From assembly GCA_937867335.1 (NCBI GenBank), contig CALMKX010000116.1, positions 1 to 36,570 on the forward strand: 36,570 nt of DNA, in the 5' to 3' direction. Origin of the DNA: an uncultured Acidobacteriota bacterium (lineage in GTDB: Bacteria; Acidobacteriota; Thermoanaerobaculia; Multivoradales; SZUA-115). The notes under the pieces are model-generated. The model did not search any database. It worked only from the letters and a program-made list of their open reading frames with translations, and was not told where the DNA came from. This document shows, in pieces, positions 36,152-36,570 of the stretch (positions are counted from its first letter, which is position 1; every line of letters begins with the position of its first letter). The translations under genes were made by a program, and so were the position numbers.

Positions 36152-36570
36152 CTACATCTTGTCCTGATCGGTCGGCACGAGGATCTCGCGCTTTCCGGCA
36201 TGATTGGCCGGGCCGACGATTCCCTCCTGCTCCATGCGCTCGATGATCGACGCCGCCTTGTTGTAGCCGACGCCGAGCCGGCGCTGGATATAGCTGGTCG
36301 ACGCCTTGCCGTCGCGCAGGACGACTGCAACGGCCTGATCGTAGGGATCCTCGGAATCGTCGAAATTGCCGCCGCCGCCACCGCCACGCGAGGGCTGGTC
36401 GTCGTCGTCTTCCTCGTCGTCCGCCGTGATGGCGTCGAGATATTCCGGCGCGCCTTGCGTCTTGAGGTGACGCACGATCTTCTCCACCTCGTCGTCGGAG
36501 ACGAACGGCCCGTGCACGCGCTGGATGCGGCCGCCGCCGGCCATGTAGAGCATGTCGCCCATGCCGAGCA
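36152..36570 (-). CDS. ftsK: DNA translocase FtsK, C-terminal part (gamma domain), runs off the window
   Basis: The last 139 or so codons are visible. They contain the end of the RecA-like motor (LGMGDMLYMAGGGRIQRVHG, FVSDDEVEKIVRHLKTQG), an acidic/Gly-rich linker (DDEEDDDDQPSRGGGGGG), and the winged-helix gamma domain that reads KOPS sequences (DPYDQAVAVVLRDGKASTSY, IQRRLGVGYNKAA). FtsK pumps DNA at the division septum and activates XerCD recombination at dif. Sequence details are those of alphaproteobacteria. The 5' portion lies beyond the window edge. Confidence 0.95.
   Translation of the reverse strand, partial: LGMGDMLYMAGGGRIQRVHGPFVSDDEVEKIVRHLKTQGAPEYLDAITADDEEDDDDQPSRGGGGGGNFDDSEDPYDQAVAVVLRDGKASTSYIQRRLGVGYNKAASIIERMEQEGIVGPANHAGKREILVPTDQDKM

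Overview
The window looks like a composite metagenomic contig. Its core, from about 1,550 to 34,900, is one coherent high-GC genome fragment. Both ends carry short pieces of unrelated genomes joined at short stretches of shared sequence. The core reads best as an Acidobacteriota-like bacterium (possibly Thermoanaerobaculia; Myxococcota is an alternative). This rests on high GC, very large secreted proteins with TSP3/FG-GAP repeats, a 1,608-residue NAD-glutamate dehydrogenase, a Lys-C-like secreted protease and a copper-handling operon with SCO, PCu(A)C and cytochrome c. The lineage is inferred from gene content only.

Layout. 1-~590: fragment of an unrecognised protein (minus), fused in frame to ~590-1273, the N-terminal part of a Planctomycete-type DUF1501 protein (minus). 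~1,550-13,746: plus-strand run of a 5'-truncated Ig-like/Cys-rich secreted protein, a small secreted protein, a membrane PH-like protein and a 2,969-residue surface or secreted giant. 13,921-15,171: minus-strand trypsin-like protease and a small protein resembling its N-terminal domain. 15,421-20,777: RidA and the large NAD-GDH. 20,838-23,821: minus-strand copper/cytochrome operon. 23,876-24,973: glycosyltransferase-like protein. 25,145-28,976: TPR/hydrolase fusion and lysyl-endopeptidase-like protease.

The most interesting part is 29,518-~34,900. After a 541-bp leader region with a candidate promoter comes a tightly packed operon: a DAO-family FAD oxidoreductase, a 29-codon ORF overlapping both neighbours by ATGA, a lysine/ornithine N-hydroxylase, a cupin-methionyl-tRNA-synthetase fusion, and the first part of an NRPS condensation domain. 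Hydroxylase plus cupin-MetRS plus FAD oxidoreductase is the signature of the hydrazine (N-N bond) machinery known from s56-p1 (Spb38-40) and triacsin (Tri26-28). The operon therefore probably makes an N-hydroxylated diamino acid, couples it to a second amino acid through an N-N bond, releases a hydrazino acid, and feeds it to a nonribosomal peptide assembly line. The NRPS is cut off after its HHxxxD motif by a chimeric join, so the product cannot be predicted here.

~34,884-36,570: an internal piece of an ECF sigma factor (minus), fused in frame to the start of exonuclease III (minus), followed by lolA and the 3' end of ftsK (minus). The ftsK-lolA-xthA order and the protein sequences are typical of Rhizobiales. 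The joins are most simply assembly or amplification chimeras.
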